Notes: generated by a model from the sequence alone, not told the origin. 64,000 nucleotides of DNA from Prionailurus bengalensis (GCF_016509475.1 NC_057356.1:9933501-9997500); one strand, 5' to 3'. Positions 13,101-28,100 are shown, counted from the first letter of the stretch. A program made the numbers and translations.

Positions 13101-16100
13101 AAGCATCATCAGCCTTACTGGGTGGTTAAGTCTTTCTATAGGACCTTGAATTAACCAAAGCTCAGTGTGACTACGGACGTGGTCAGCACACCGTCTCAGT
13201 ATGTGATCACACTGCACACCCTGGTACACGTCCCTGGATGTTCTCAGCCAACAGTACCCTTTCACTAGGGGGTCAGAAACCTGAGTCACCCTGGACTTCT
13301 CTCCCATGCGAGGGGAGCCCTGGGCTCATCAGCTGGGATGAAAACAGTTTGCTTGCTTGGCAGGGTCCATCGGGTTAGATAACAGAGTCTCCTGTTTATT
13401 CATCCTCTCTCTCAAGGTAGGAAATAACACTTGTCGGGGTGCCTGGGTGGCTCAGTCGGTTGAGCGTCCAACTATGGCTCAGGTCATGATCTCACAGCTC
13501 ATAGGTTCGGGCCCCACATCGGGCTCTGTGCTGACAGCTTGGAGCCTGGCGCCTGCTTCGGATTCTGTGCCTCCCTCTCTCTCTGTCCCTAACCCACTCA
13601 CATTCTGTCTCTGTCTCTCTCAAAAATAAAGAAACATTAAAAAAAAAAAAAAATTAAAAAAAAAAAAAAAAAGGAAGTAGTAACACTGGTCATTATAGGC
13701 TATGCCCAGTGCTGGGGATCAGGCTTAAGAAAGAAGACTCATTGATTTTCCTGAGGAATGTCCTTTCAGGCTAACAATTAAAACGTGACCAGGAAAAAAA
13801 AAATAGTGAAACTGATGTTAGAAGGTTCCACATAATGACTAAATGTGCAATATAAACTCGGCTTTAAGAGGAAAATGTGATGCATTACAAGATTCATAAT
13901 GTTGACTAATTATGCACATTACTATGAAAGCGACAAGCCCAAAACTAAAAATCCACGTTACTGGGCTCCCAAGATGCTCCCAAGAAACACCGAGTAAGGC
14001 AGGTGAGGAGGCACACCTGACGCTCAGACGGACTCACAAGCCACCACATGAATTTCTCATCGGAAAGTAAAAGGTAGAATAAAAAAAATGCTGAAATTTC
14101 TTTTTCTCCTTCCTATGAGAACACAAGAGTGATTTCTCTTTAAGGAGCTGGTGTGTATTTTCTACAAACGGGCTAGTGCAGAGAGCCCGTGCAGGGCTGG
14201 CTTTGTACCCGGAGTTTCTGCAGGGGTCCCCGAGATGCTTCTTGTGAGGCCGGACTGGGCCGCAATGGTGACATGTAACAGCAGCTCGGCTCGGTTCATC
14301 AAACTCTTGACTAACGTCTTCGTTTTAGCCAGTGGGTGCGACGGTTTCTGAGTAAGAGAATTCACTTCTTGTAGGAACTTCTCCCTGGAAGGAAAGGCTA
14401 ATGTGCATTTAGTCGTTCTCAGCTTCACCGAAACCCAAGTTTCATAATTATAAGGATACGAGAAGATAGGGGGAGACCAAGCCAAAGAAAGCTGAGAAAT
14501 ATGGCTCCCCTTCCCCCCTTCCCTATCAGAAAGGAGCAGCCTTGTCAACGGACCAGTGTCAGCTCCCTTTGCCCAGTTTCAGATGCACCTATGCTGACTT
14601 CTGAAGGCTAAGCTAAAAATTTCCATGTTTACAAACTGAGTTCCAACTCAAATATTCAGTGAATGCATCAGATTTTTAAAAAGTATCTCCTAAGAGTATA
14701 CGTCATCACAGTGTAAGCATCACAGTAGTAAATTAGCTTTGTGTAGTTATTAACATCACTAACCTCAGTGATAGGACCATGTTTTCAAGATCATTTCCAT
14801 CAAAGGAGACTTCCTTCATTGAACACAGAAGTTCTAGTTCTTTCATTTTGTTCTAAAGAAGGAAAAATCAAGAAAAGATGGTAGGCAGGATCTGCAAAAA
14901 CTGAGTTTTACCGTTCATGTTAAAAGGAACAGAGAATTTCAGGGCGGGGGGGAGCCCACCACCTCTGGTCCATATTTGTACGCCAGAGCACATTTATAAG
15001 TAATTATTTGATATTTTAATGATTACAGATGGCACTGACTACTTTCTGGGGACTTCTCCAGTACCTATAACTGCCTTTTGTTTTTGAAGGCTTAGAAGCA
15101 AAATTTGACAATGCTGGTAACTTCCTGATAAAACTATCAATCAGTTAAGAACAGCCTAATGAATAATTTATTATTTGTATCATTGATATGTTGATCTAAT
15201 CGATCTTATTTAATCTCTGTCAAGAATGGATACATTTTGGTGTGTGCGACATCTTGACAAGAATCATTATTTGGTCTCTACACATACATGATATATACCT
15301 TTGCACTGTAAATACCAAAGCCCCAGTGATCAAGCCTACAAACTTGCTCACCTCATTAAAATGGTAATCATAGAAGAAGGGCATGTTGTTCTCCAGCTTC
15401 CCCTGCATGGCGTCATCAACCTCACTTTGCCATTTCTGTTCCAATTCTGCAACACTCTAATAGGTACATTAAAAAATAAAACAATGCGAGAATAGGTACA
15501 AAACAAAAACAAGTGCTATCTGCAAATTTGGAAATCTTAGTCCTAATGTTTCAAAACTTCAGGTCACTTTTTTTTTTTTTTTTTTTTTGAAGTAGGCTTT
15601 ATGCCCAGCATGGAGCCCAATGTGGGGCCTCAACTCACAGCCCTGAGATCAAGACCTGAGAGGGAGAATAAGAATCAGGTGCTTAACCAACGGAGCCACC
15701 CACATGCCCCTCAGGTCCCTTTTAGAACTTCATTACAGGGGCACCTGGGTGGCTCAGTCACTTAAGCGTCTGACTTTGGCTCCAGTCACAATTTCATGGC
15801 TCCTGAGCTCAAGCTCTGTGTCAGGTTCCGTGTTGACAGCTCCAAGCCTGCTTTGGATTCTCTCTCTCTCTCTCAAAAATAAACAAACATTAAGAACAAT
15901 TTTTTTAAAAACTTCATTACATTTCCAGGAAAGAAATTATTTCCAACAGTTGTAGGAGAAATCTAAGTGCTTTTCGCCTTCACTTACCTGCAGCTGTCTC
16001 TCCATGGCATTGAGTTTCTTGAAGGTCTCTCCCATAATTTTACACAGTAAGTCATATTCCTCAGCATGTTCTTCTTGATACTGGAAATTTATTAGGGACT

Positions 16101-19100
16101 GCAGTGCATCGACCAAATTCAAGTGCTTAATAACACAGGAGACCACCATTTCCTCCATCACATCGGGCTGAATTACTTCTCTGTGATTACAAAGGAAATG
16201 AGTCAAGTATATGCCATGCTCTCAAATTACCAATCCCATATTCAATCGGTTGGAGGGTGTAGGCTTTGATTTAAATATATTAAATACATTAAACCACACC
16301 TTCTTTATTACAATAAAGAGGCACAACATTATGATGGCTTTCATATCAAGTTGGCAGTAATATACTGTTTAACTGACAAAACTGACTTCAGCTGATAAAA
16401 TGAAAATCAAAATTAAAGAGACTTCATTTTCTATAATTTGTATATTTTGTGTCAGAATCATATTAAAGCTGCAATAGGTCTAAGGATTAAAAAAAAAAAA
16501 GATCTTTAGCACCATTTATGCACCATTACAGCTTGTGATATTTGGATGCTGGGCTGAAAATGAATGGTACTTCTGTCTCTTTCTTTTTAAATTTCAACTA
16601 TTCTTAAAATCTTTCTCCCTGAAATGGGCAATCGTGTCTCAGAAGACAGGGCAGAGGCCACCAGACTTGAAGCAAGAATACTACAAAGACGTTTGCAACT
16701 GCACAACTTCATGTTCTACATCAAAGATCCCTCACCATCTCTCTGGACTAAGGAAACCCAAGTTGAGGACTAGGAGTAGACGGTCAAACCACCATGGAAA
16801 AACCTAGAACTTGTCAAAGCTTCTCATGCCTCAGAATCTTATGGAAAACTGGTCAAAACATCGATTACTGGGCCCCATCCTCAGAGGTTCTGATCCACTA
16901 GGTATGAGATGGGGCCCCAGAACTAACAAGCGCTCAGACAGTGTTAGCTGGAGGCCTACACCTTGAGACCTGAGGACCTGGGATACCACCTGGGGGTACT
17001 TCCCAGAGTATGAATGGTTAGCATTCATAAGTAAATGCACAATTAAAGGCTCACTTGCTAGACTATAAAAAATTTACCACCCCCCCCCCCACCTTCCATT
17101 GTCTAAACAGTTTTTTTTTTTCCAATGGGAAAAGCAGAGCACCGTTTAGCAACATACTTTATACTTGGTCTGAATTGAGGTCTAGCACGCCCAGAAATTT
17201 CCCTGAGCTTTATCATGATTCCTGGAGGCAGCCTGATCCGGGGCAGGTCAAAGTAGTTTCCAACAGGAGGCACAAGGACGTCAGAGGGGTAGGTGAATTC
17301 TCTGTCTTCTTCGATGGTCAGTGGCAGTGGAGATGGGCTTGGAGTAAGGGCAGGCGAGATCACGCCATTGGCCTCCACCTGCCACTGGCACCTGAACAGA
17401 CAGAAAAGAGGATCTTCACTCCTCTTCCATCTAAAAAGAGCTACTTAAAGTTTGCAGATATACCAAACATCTGAAGGATCACATTATATGTTAGGTATTC
17501 ATCAAGCCTTCCCCAGAAGCTAAGGAAAATGAGCATTACATGAAATCACATCTTTGGGAATTTACCTTCTCCCCAACATTTTATTATGAAAACTTTTAAG
17601 TATATATAGCAAAGTTGAAAGCATTCCAAGGTTAACACCCATATGCCCGCCGCCTAGATTCTAGAATAAACGTTTTTATATGTTTGCTTTATCACTCATG
17701 TACTCATCCTTTAGGGGATCCTTTAATTTAATTATGCACTATTTGGGTTGGAGAAAAGCTTCTGCAGTTCAAGGCTGTAATTTCAAATTTCGTAAAGTAA
17801 GGGCCAAAAGGCACTTTTCATCTTCTTTCTTAACGACAATGACACCCTCGGGATTGTCAGGCAATATGCACAATGAGCTGGGAAACCGACTCAAAGTAGT
17901 TTGCCATATGAAGTTCTTCCGCCTTTGTGAGCAAAACTAGCCCTATCTGAGCCTTTTACCTTTGTAAAAGTTTGGACCGCAATAGTTCCTGACAGGCTTC
18001 CTCTTCTTTGGTGATTTCTGGTCCATTGTACAGGATTCTCAACATGGAGCAAGCTAACACGGACAGACCTAGAGCCAGGTCTACCAGAAAGGGCAGGCCT
18101 CCGGACACATCCTCCGACGACTCCTGCAACGCAGACAGGGGCAGACCACACTGGTCAGCGTGCACGGCGGAGCACTTTGACCTGTGTGCACCGCGCTGCA
18201 CGGGTCCCCAACCACAGGGGCTCACAGAGCAGCGTCGAGTATTATGGCTATGGGACACAGGCACAGCACCCAACACCATGAGCAGAAAGATGGTGGCACA
18301 GAGTGAAGGCTGAACACAATTCTGGAGAGAGAAGAGCTGATAAGACTCCATATTAGAGAGAGCACAAATCACGTGCAAGATTCTTTGGGTCGATTCCTCT
18401 CTGCTGTGCCTATCCAGGTATAAATCACTACTTCGTTGGGTCACTTCCATCCTGTGCTCGAACCAAGACGTTGTCAATTCTCATACTGAGTTCATTCAAC
18501 AAATATTTGAGTACCTACTGTGTACCAGTCATTGTTCTAGGCCCTTGCAATACAGCAGAGAACAAAGATTCCTGCCCTCACGGAGCTTCCATTCTAGCAG
18601 GTACTTCCGCTCTAGAGTGTGTTAGCTTGGTGAAACTTAAGCAATCTCCAAGTCTAAAATAGGTTTTACAAATCAAGCAACTCAAGGGGCTAGTAGAACT
18701 CCTACCACTCATTTTTTTTCCGGCTGGGAAAAGAATTCACATAGATTCACGGGGAGGGAAGTAACTATTTGGCACTAAAAGGAGTAGACTGAACCTGCAC
18801 ACAGGGTTTCAATGGACCATATACAGAGTATAACATACCCAATTAAGCAGAGACGGAGCCTTTGAGAATAGAATGAAAATCTGATCCTAGCACTCTAAAA
18901 ACCCGGAATCCCAATGCTTACTTCTATTAGGTGTTCGAGTCTTCTTCACCTATGGAAAGATGCTAGAGGCAGATTACCTCTCCAGGCTTTGAAGATGGAG
19001 CCCCTAGCAGTGGGTTCTTTCTGTGCCGCTAAACGGATTTTAGGTCACAGCTAGTTTCAGTCCACAAAACTACTACTTATGAAAGTAGTCTACTACTGCC

Positions 19101-22100
19101 AAATGGAAGAGATGGATGAAACAGTAGCTCATATTTTGCCCGGTCTCCGGGGCAAATATGACATCTGTAAGCAAGGCACACAGGAGAAAGTACATTATGC
19201 CCACAGCGGTGGTTAGGTTCCAGTACCTGAGCGCGAACTGTGCAAGCAAAGCCCCACATAGCTTTATCGGGAGTGTTGTGTTCACGGCCACTTCTCATTT
19301 CAAAGGAGAAGGTGACTGTATCTCCTTCCACCTTAAAATTTAAGGGGGGGAAAATACACTTTAAAAAAAAAAAAAGACACATGATTTTCAAGAGAGCAAT
19401 GAATTTCAGAGATTTACTTTCAAAAGGGCCACAGCAATAATTCACTCCTTTTCTCAATCGCATGTTTGACTCAAACTCCATCCCCTCTCTCCCCTGGACA
19501 CCAGCCTTCCGGGGGTCTCTCCTGACCGGGTAGTCTGGGGACGAGGCATCTGGGAAATGGGCCACGATCACCCAATAGCAGGATTGGAGTATAGATTAAA
19601 TCTTGACCATAATTTCAATCGATTCCTCAGACTTCTATTCTTTCTGCCCTCCCCCCTCCCCACCACCTCACTTGTGCCGGGAAGGCAGGCAAACAGCCTG
19701 GATCTTGAAGAACAGAGTGCTGCGAGACCTTGCTCTGTATTGCGGAACCAACACCACGAGTAATGAACAAAACATAGGAAATGAGAGAATGATTAAAAGT
19801 GTCGTGCCAATGCACATTTGGATGCATCCCAACTACACCCCTGGACATAACTTGCTATCTACCGCTGAATTAAAGAGGGTAGGTAACGCGCACGAGATAC
19901 AAGCTTCCAGAACAGACTTTGGAGAGGTTTTCAGGTTTTAGTGGGCATTTCAGTTCATATTCATAGCCTAGGTAGATCTGTTGTAGTTCCAGGGCCCAGA
20001 TTACAAAGCATGACTGGAATCTCATCCATCTGAGAAGGATCATTACTGTTGCTCCAAAGGCCCAAATTCATTCGAAAACACGGATTCCACACTTATAACC
20101 TAGGGTGCCCATCACAGGAGAGTGCAGACAAGCAAGCTGAAAGAACTAGCAGGCCTTCATCTAATGGACAGGGAAGGAAATGCCATGGGCACCTCAGTCC
20201 CTGGAGTAACCTGGGGAACGGATGCCAGTTCTGGAGCCGACAGGGGTCTGACAATGCCCTACAAGGAGGGTCATTCTGAATGAGGCAGTGAGTTTACAGA
20301 CCTGGCAAGATGGCTCCATCCAGCTCAACAAAAGCACCCACAGACCTTTCCCCCCCCTGGAATTAGAGTTAATACTCGGGCCTGGAAGGAACGGGAGTTC
20401 AGTTTTCTTTTCGAGGAAGTGAATCTGACTGGATACCATACCTTCACCAAGTCTTTGGGCCAGCCAGTTCCTAAGACACTACGGCTGCCATATCCCAGTG
20501 TGTTGCCTCCATACTCAGCAACCTTCCTACTGTTTGTGTTAGGCCCCGCATATATCACCAACTTCAAAACAGAAAATATACTGTTAGACTGTAAAAGAAA
20601 AACAAAAACAACATCTACAAATAAAAAGGCTGCAAAAAAATGTTTGTTTAAAAATACATTCATAACCAGGCACTGATGTCATTACAGTAGAATATTCCCT
20701 GATTTTTTAAGGTATAACTGATACTAGTTTGGATGCAACAGGTATTACCACAATTTAACTGCCTGGGGACCTCACATTAACATAGGTCTACTCAGCTATT
20801 ACACATATTGTTAAGTAGTTATTTTAATGCTAAGTAATGACGTATAACTCATTAATAACTGGTACAGTTTGTCCCCTGAAGTCCTCCCCCAAATTAATAA
20901 AGTGAGCAAATACAGATGGAAAGACGGTTATATCTAACACAACAAAATAAAGGCAAAAAAACAAAAAACAACACAAAACCCAAAAACTCAATGAATGAGG
21001 ATTTTTAAAAACGCAACAAATTGAAAATAAGCCATACATCCTTTGAATGTTGCTTAATGGGGTAAAAAGAAAATGACATAAATTTAGGCCAGAAAAGGTG
21101 CTGCTGCTTCTTGGGTCAGTTTTCATGGATCAGTACTTTTCCGCAATAAAGGTTATTCATGTATATGCAATTAACCAACTTTCTAATACGCAGGAGAGAT
21201 ATTTAGAGGTCCCTTGGCATTCAAATACTTCCGCGGGAAGAATGAAGCTCTGGTTTCCGTAAACTCCAACTCCTGTCTTCTCATGTGCACTCTGACCACC
21301 TCTGAAGGCACAGGAGAGCTCGGTTTGGATCTAGAGGCTACATTTTTAGCCCCTGACACTTATCATGTTGTGCTTTCTTACCCTTTTGGACCTTTTGCTG
21401 ATACCAACCAGGGACCACTGGAAAAGTAAATGTTCCTTTTATCTGTGTAGGAAGTCTCCCTGTGCCTCCACATTTAACGCTAAACGTCTACCGCAGGTGT
21501 TGGTTAGCGTAGGTCAGAGGATGCAAATCACTGGTTTTAAAGGAGAAACAAAATGACACCGACTGATATGGCAACCTCTCCATTTCTATTTTCAATAGTC
21601 CTATCAGTTGAATCTAGGAAATGGGGGTAGCTGATGTCAGGAGCCACGAAGTGGGGCAGGCTGATGGCAAGACGTTTCTTTTTTGAAAGGCCCATGAAAG
21701 ACCATTTTCTAAATTCTCCTGCTTCTAGCTAACCTGAGTTTTGGAGACGATTGAATCTTAAGCCCCTCCCGACACCTGACAGTTTTCACTATCCTAAAAG
21801 ATAAGGGGGAAGGGGACCCTATCATTTGCTCAGTGATGGGTTTCACCACCTCAGAGTACATACAGTTAAGAAGTCCTTTATTATTTAACCTAAAAATCTC
21901 CCCCGGAAGGACTTAAGACCTTTCACCCTAACACTCTACAGAGGAGCTAACAATCTACATACAACTACATAAAAATAGTCCTGCGTATGTACAAAGCTAG
22001 TAGATAATCCTTCAGTTGTTCTTTTAGGAGGTTACACGTCACAGTCACATTCCTCTTTCCTCAGAAGTTCAACATGATGGTTTGCAACACAACAACATAA

Positions 22101-25100
22101 ACAGAAGAAAACACTTCAACCCCTCAAATGTTTCCTTCCACTTAAAATTATCAAGCCACTACACGTCAGAAACTACTCTTCCTCAAAATCTATGTGGGCC
22201 CTGAGGTACTGACAACAAAGAACAAATAATAAAAAGAAAACAGATCCTAGCACATCTGAAACTCTTCTAAAAGGCCATCTTCTCCCAAAGAATACGTGAG
22301 AAGCTCCAGAATCGGGCAGTACGATCTTTCTAGACGAATGCAAATCACCTGTCCACAGGAATTCCGAGCACCGGAGGAAGGCAATAGGTAAGCAATAGGC
22401 AAAGGCAAACTTCCTTTGACTCTCAGATCTAAACTCTGAAAAGCTTACGAAAGTGCACTTTCAACATGTTGTGAAAACACTGTTCTTCGAACACAGACAT
22501 GCTGGTTATTTCCCCAACCACTACCCTTCAAGGCGTATCTTAAAGTTTTCCAAAGAGACATCTGCAGACAGAAATAAGTCGGGAATGGTGACCAGAAGCA
22601 AAGAAAAATAAGAAGCATCTAAGAAACCAGCCTATTGGCGGTGGAACCAATACTAAGCCAGTCTTGCTTACTTTGTCATAGTCATACTGTGAAGAACATC
22701 TACTATCAAATCTAAGGTACAAGCAGCGAGCTCCTGGGATGTGGACAGTTTCTTTAAATTTATAGTTGTCTCTGACAGGGTGGACGGTTTCCACGGTCTT
22801 TCCAGCAGCCCATGGAGCAGGAATCTTTAAACCAGTGAGAAAGCCTGGCTCTTCCTTCTCTTCCAGCATCCTAAAACCAGACACAGAGAAAGTGATTTAG
22901 CTTAGCAGCGGGGAGAGGAAAAAGAAGAGGTACACATGGTAAAATACAAAAGGTTAAGAAATGTCGCTTTCCTTTTCCACATCATGCAGTCTGACAACCT
23001 CAGAGCTTTTAAATGCTAGGTATCAGTGGCGATCAGAAGCACTGTAAAAGCTCCTATGTTTAAGGCTCTTTTGTTGTTGTCGCTAGAGAAGATACTTGCA
23101 TTTCCCCCCTCTCTTTTCAAGGAGGGGAGCCCAGGAGAGGACCTCACCAACTCTCAAGTTACTAAAAAAAAAAAAAAGATGCTATAAAGGACCCTTAAGA
23201 TTGGTCACTTTCCAAATCCCACAGGATTAGTATCCTATCAAGGTTTCTTTTGTTGATATCTAAATGTCAATTGTTGAAAACTCCATGAGTCTACCTGACT
23301 TTTTACTTTAATTTTTGCTAAAGAAGAATGCCTTTAAAGTCCTCTTGTCTACTGTAATTAAACCCTCGGGGGCTTTGCAGCCCAAGGCTGTGGTATACAA
23401 ACTCCTAAGACCTATACTTGGCTTTTGTGAAATTAACACTCTTCTTTCAGCTCTGCACTAGCAATGTGGTGGCCACGGAGTCAAGTGTGGCCAGGTAGAC
23501 AGAATCTGAACTGAAAACAACTTAAGATTCAGTTTCTTGATCACATGAGCGACACCACAAGTCATCATGAACAGCGTGTGGCTATGGCTGATGATCCTGG
23601 ACAGCATGGGGGCAAAGTTGCATCACTACGCAAAGCTGCATTGGATACTACGCTCTTCTAGAGAAACCTGCAAAGTCGCCCCTTTCTGATTGGCATTGTT
23701 GAAGACTGCTCTGATAGATGTAACTGACACGTAATCAACTGCCCATATTTAAAGTGTACAACTTGGTAAGTTTGGACATAGGTATATACTAGTGAAGTTT
23801 CCTTCCTTCGCTTGGTAATCCAGGCAATCATTTTTTGCTTTCTATCACTAGAAATGAGTTTACATCTTCTATAGTTTCCTATCTAGGGAATCATATAGCA
23901 TGTTCTTTTTGAGGGGATCTGGCTTCTTTTGCGCAGCATAAGGATTCTGAAAGTCGTTCCTATTGTCGCATGTATCAACCATTCATTCACTTTTATTGCT
24001 GGGTAGGATTCCGTCGTAGGAATATTCTAATACTCTGCAACTCATTTATCCCTTCCCCCGTTGATAGACCTTAGGGTTGTTTCTTATGTTGGGCTCCTCC
24101 AAGTAAGGCTGTTATGAACCTTCATATACAAGTCTTTGTAAGAAGCTATGCTTTCCTTTTTCTTGTGTAAATACCTAGAGGTGGAATAGCTAGGTCATGT
24201 GGCAGGTATACACTTAACTTTTTAAGAAACTGTCAACCTATTTGCCAAAGTCATAGTATTTTACATCACCATCGTTGGTATAGGAGAGCCTGTCAATCTT
24301 TAATCTCTTGATCTGTGGGGAATTTATTCTCACCTGATCCTATAAATCTATAAAGCAATTCTAGAATTATCTGGAAAACGTGACCCTAAAGTCTCTTTTC
24401 CCAGTTATAGAATCCTTGCTAGAATTCAGTGTCGTAAAAGGAGAACGAGGCTTTCACCAGAAGAAAACAAGGCAGGGGTTCCAGCAAGGAAGCAGCATCT
24501 TTCACCTCTGATCGGGGAACAGCCTGCCCTTCTGGTCTGATGCACCACATGGGGAACAGCCCACCTCGGCAAAAACTGGACACTGGGTTTTAAGCAGCAA
24601 AGCCGTCTGAAACACAAAACCATCATCATGTCTTAAAGTGCTTACTGTCAGTTATCTGGATGGTACTACAGCCAAATTTAGAATTCTCACTTAAGTCATC
24701 TTTTTGCAATCCTAGCCTGTCCTCCTTCACGAAGAAATGCTTTGCGACTTAGACCACTTAACATCATTTTATTTAATGCTGTCATGGCACATATTCTTTC
24801 TATCAGTCACCGATAGCCCGCAAGGCCTCAGGAGGCTGAATACAATGGTAGGATCTCCGTAGCATTGCAGATTAGCATTTTCACAGCTGACCAGCGATCA
24901 ACACTTGCTAGAAGATCGCAGTAAGTAATTTAGTCAAACAAAACGTTTCCCCTTAATATTTCGGTTTCTTTTTTACTATGTTTTCCTTCATTCCACTATT
25001 GTTTCCCTTGACTTCTGAAAGACATGGCCATGTTTACTCTGCCTTCAATAAATGCACACAGCCGCAACGTGAGAGGTGGGCGGGCCGAAGAGCAGCTCAC

Positions 25101-28100
25101 TTTGGCACACCAGGGACCGTACCTGACTGGTATAGAGTACCAACTGGACCAGCTGAGGCATCAGGGCATCGGCCATGGTCAGAGTCTGTAAATTTGGATG
25201 CATCAGGGAAGTCAGTAACACTGGAAGAAGGTGACCAAGCATAGTAGCCTTAGTAACTTGTTCCAAGCCTTTTAACCTACAAAAAGTTCAAGAAAACAAT
25301 GGCTTAAGCAATTCCTAATCACGTGAAGAAGCAACCGTCCTCTTTATCTGACAAATTCTCTTAAACTGCATTTCCTTGAACTGCTTAAGCACTTCTAGCT
25401 ACGGCAGTTCGGTCCACAAATCTCCCACCTTCTACCACTGAGGGAGAGGGAGAGAACAGAAACCAAGTAAGAGATTTCACCGTCAACCTGAGTTGACACG
25501 GTGCGTATCACAGCACCTCGGAAGCACTTTATCAGTGGGTTCTAACACGCAGACGGCTACTCTAGGTAGTTACCACAGGCAGAGTTCCCTTGGCACTGGA
25601 ACTTTAGATCGCTGTGCTGTATGCAGTCTCTGACAGAGAGGAAGTAACTAGCTACAACACAGGTTTTTCTTTTGTCTTTAAAATCACATCCCCCCATTTT
25701 ATTGAGACAGAACAGTGTATAAATTTCAGGTGTGTAACAATTATTTGATAGATGTATATATTGTAAAATGATTACCTAAAATCACATTCTTAATATCCCA
25801 ATCCTCTGCCAGAAGAATTAAGGTATGTGACTCACCCAAAGAAAGACGTGGGTTATAGAAATTCTCTGAGGCTACTTAGGGTACTGGGGTTGGAACAAGA
25901 AACAGACCTCCCATCTCCCAGGCTCTCAGACTATCTCTCCTCCCTGGCAGGCGGGGGGCAGGTGGGGAGGCCAAATCTGTACCACAAGCCCCAGCGATGG
26001 GCCCCATAGGACTTAACAAGCCCTCGTGCAATGCCTATCTGGGTTATACTGCCCCCAGTTCCAATGTGGCCACCTACTCTCTGGGAATGGGCAGGAAACA
26101 AGGGACATGGGGACAGACAGGGTTACCAGAGGAAAAATTACACTGCGGGGTTGTTTTGGATCAGCATCTCTAACATTAAAATCATTATCACACACAGATG
26201 CAATGGCAAACCATTAGCAGAAATTTTCATGGGGAGGGCTAAGAAAGAGCTTTATTACTGGGAGAGAGAAGATTACCCTCTACAGAGGTCACTCCTATAC
26301 TTAAAGAAGTAAAATTACAGTAAAATTTTAAGACATTATGTCAGCGTCCTCTTTCACACGGCAGTTAATCTTCTGTGTCACTAAGTCACCTGCCTGTCTA
26401 AAGTACTTATCACGAGGACACCAAGCGCATGTGCTGCTGAGCTAGATGATGGAAGGAAAGGCCAGTTTGGGGGCGATGATGGTGGCAGACCCGAATGTCG
26501 GCGGGGAGGCTGTGCACCAGAGCCTCGACGCCCCCTCAGACTCTGGCTGGCGGCCCAGTCTCACCTAAAAGCACCATTAAAGAGTTCGATTGCACTTGGC
26601 ATTGTAAACAGTTGCCGTTTCAACCTAGTCTCACAAAAATCCCTCTATATTAAATGAACATTTGATGTTCTAAGAGATTTTGCTTTCATAAGCAATTCTG
26701 CTTCCTGAAGGGCAGCAGGCCACAGCTCACGACCCATTTCCTCACCTCTGCTCACGGTCAGCTAGGTCACTATTTATGAGGGCAGTTGTGACCTGCTGTA
26801 GCATTTCCAACACTTCATCACATCCAGTCAGGATTTGGGTGGCAAGAGCCAAAATACTGACCTTTAGCTCCTAGGTAGAAAATATCACAATATTATTTTT
26901 AGGCTTTGGGATGAACACACACTCACAACGACAACACGAAATGATGTATTTAATGATGCATTTCCAAACGAAATAATGAGGTGGCCAGAATCAGCCCAAA
27001 GCAGGAAGTTCCGCTAGGATGGCAAGTAGCAATTTGATTTGGGAGGCTAAGGTCTGGAGTGCTGACAGAAATACGCAGTATTTCACGGGGAGCACACCGA
27101 GTCCCTGGGAGAAAAGGCATTTCTCCCATCCCCTCCAGCACAGGAGAGCTCCCGGTGGCCAGCCCAGAAACTGTCCAGGTGGAAGATTGCCTTGGGTGGT
27201 ATGAGGGTAGCTAAAGAGAAAAACAGAACAGTAAAAGGCGCATGTAGAGGCGGTGAATAAAATGAGACAAAAACACAACATTCTGAAACAGTACAAGTGA
27301 CCTTTTTACTTAATGTTGTAAACCATCACACTTGAAAACAGGCAAGTTAAAAATTCAATTGAAGTAGCAGGCAGTTACAGGCTATCGAACATTAAAATTA
27401 ACTATTAGAGAGTTCGTGGGCATACAAATACTAAATCGTGTGTTAAAAAGCACTCGTTAAAATCACACAAGTGTTTAGCTTACAATTATTTTCTGTTAAG
27501 AAAAAATACAACCAATCTAACCTTCTAGGTGAAATCTGGGTTTTTAATTTTTCCCAGAGATACTGGATAACTCTCCCTCTTCTGCCTTTACCAAGAGTAT
27601 TTCTCTCCGTGGATTAATTAAAGAATTTACAGAATTTAGCCTTTCAAATAGAAAACACTTGCTTCCATTGTTGGGACTTTTCTGGGGCCTTCTTTGCAAT
27701 TATTAAGATGTTTTTATCATGAAGAGAAAAGGAATTCTGAACTGACAGGCTAAACCATGGTTTAAGTCCCACGGATCCCATCAGCTGCCATGTGCTGACG
27801 GCGCCCCCTGTGGCCGCACAGTGCATGCGGTGAGCATGCCTCCTCCTCTGAGCCTCACAGAACCTTGCAAGGGAGACTTAGTGTCCTTTTTCACTGAGAA
27901 ACTAAGGCAAGAGAAGTTAATCAACAGTATCAGCAATTTAAATGATTAATTCCTGCATTTTGGCCTATTTAAAAACTGATTATACAGTGAGATCAACTCA
28001 AGAATTAACAAGTGTATGGGTTTTAGAGTATCAGCGCATAAAGCAGTAAGAAAAGGGCGAAGCATAATGGCTTTTATCTCTATCGCTTCCTCGGTAAATT

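Larger units (their letters stand above)
12088..14208 (-). other. Intron E23-E24
   Basis: 2.1 kb intron with two plus-strand SINEs (12778, 13436). The rest is unique, with a CpG-containing but repeat-free stretch from 13060 to 13380. Confidence 0.75.

Noticed and set aside
14162..14548. 128-codon minus-strand open frame
   Set aside because: Only 14209 to 14384 is coding (E23); the rest is read-through into introns.
18008..18313. 101-codon plus-strand frame across E18
   Set aside because: It is the antisense shadow of a coding exon.
17956..18477. 173-codon minus-strand open frame
   Set aside because: The real part is E18 (17960 to 18123); the upstream codons lie before a good acceptor (GTTGCAG) and have no gene-like composition.
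20194..20663. Overlapping minus-strand frames of 81 and 112 codons
   Set aside because: Only 20442 to 20561 (E16) is in a conserved frame with splice sites; the extensions are intron.
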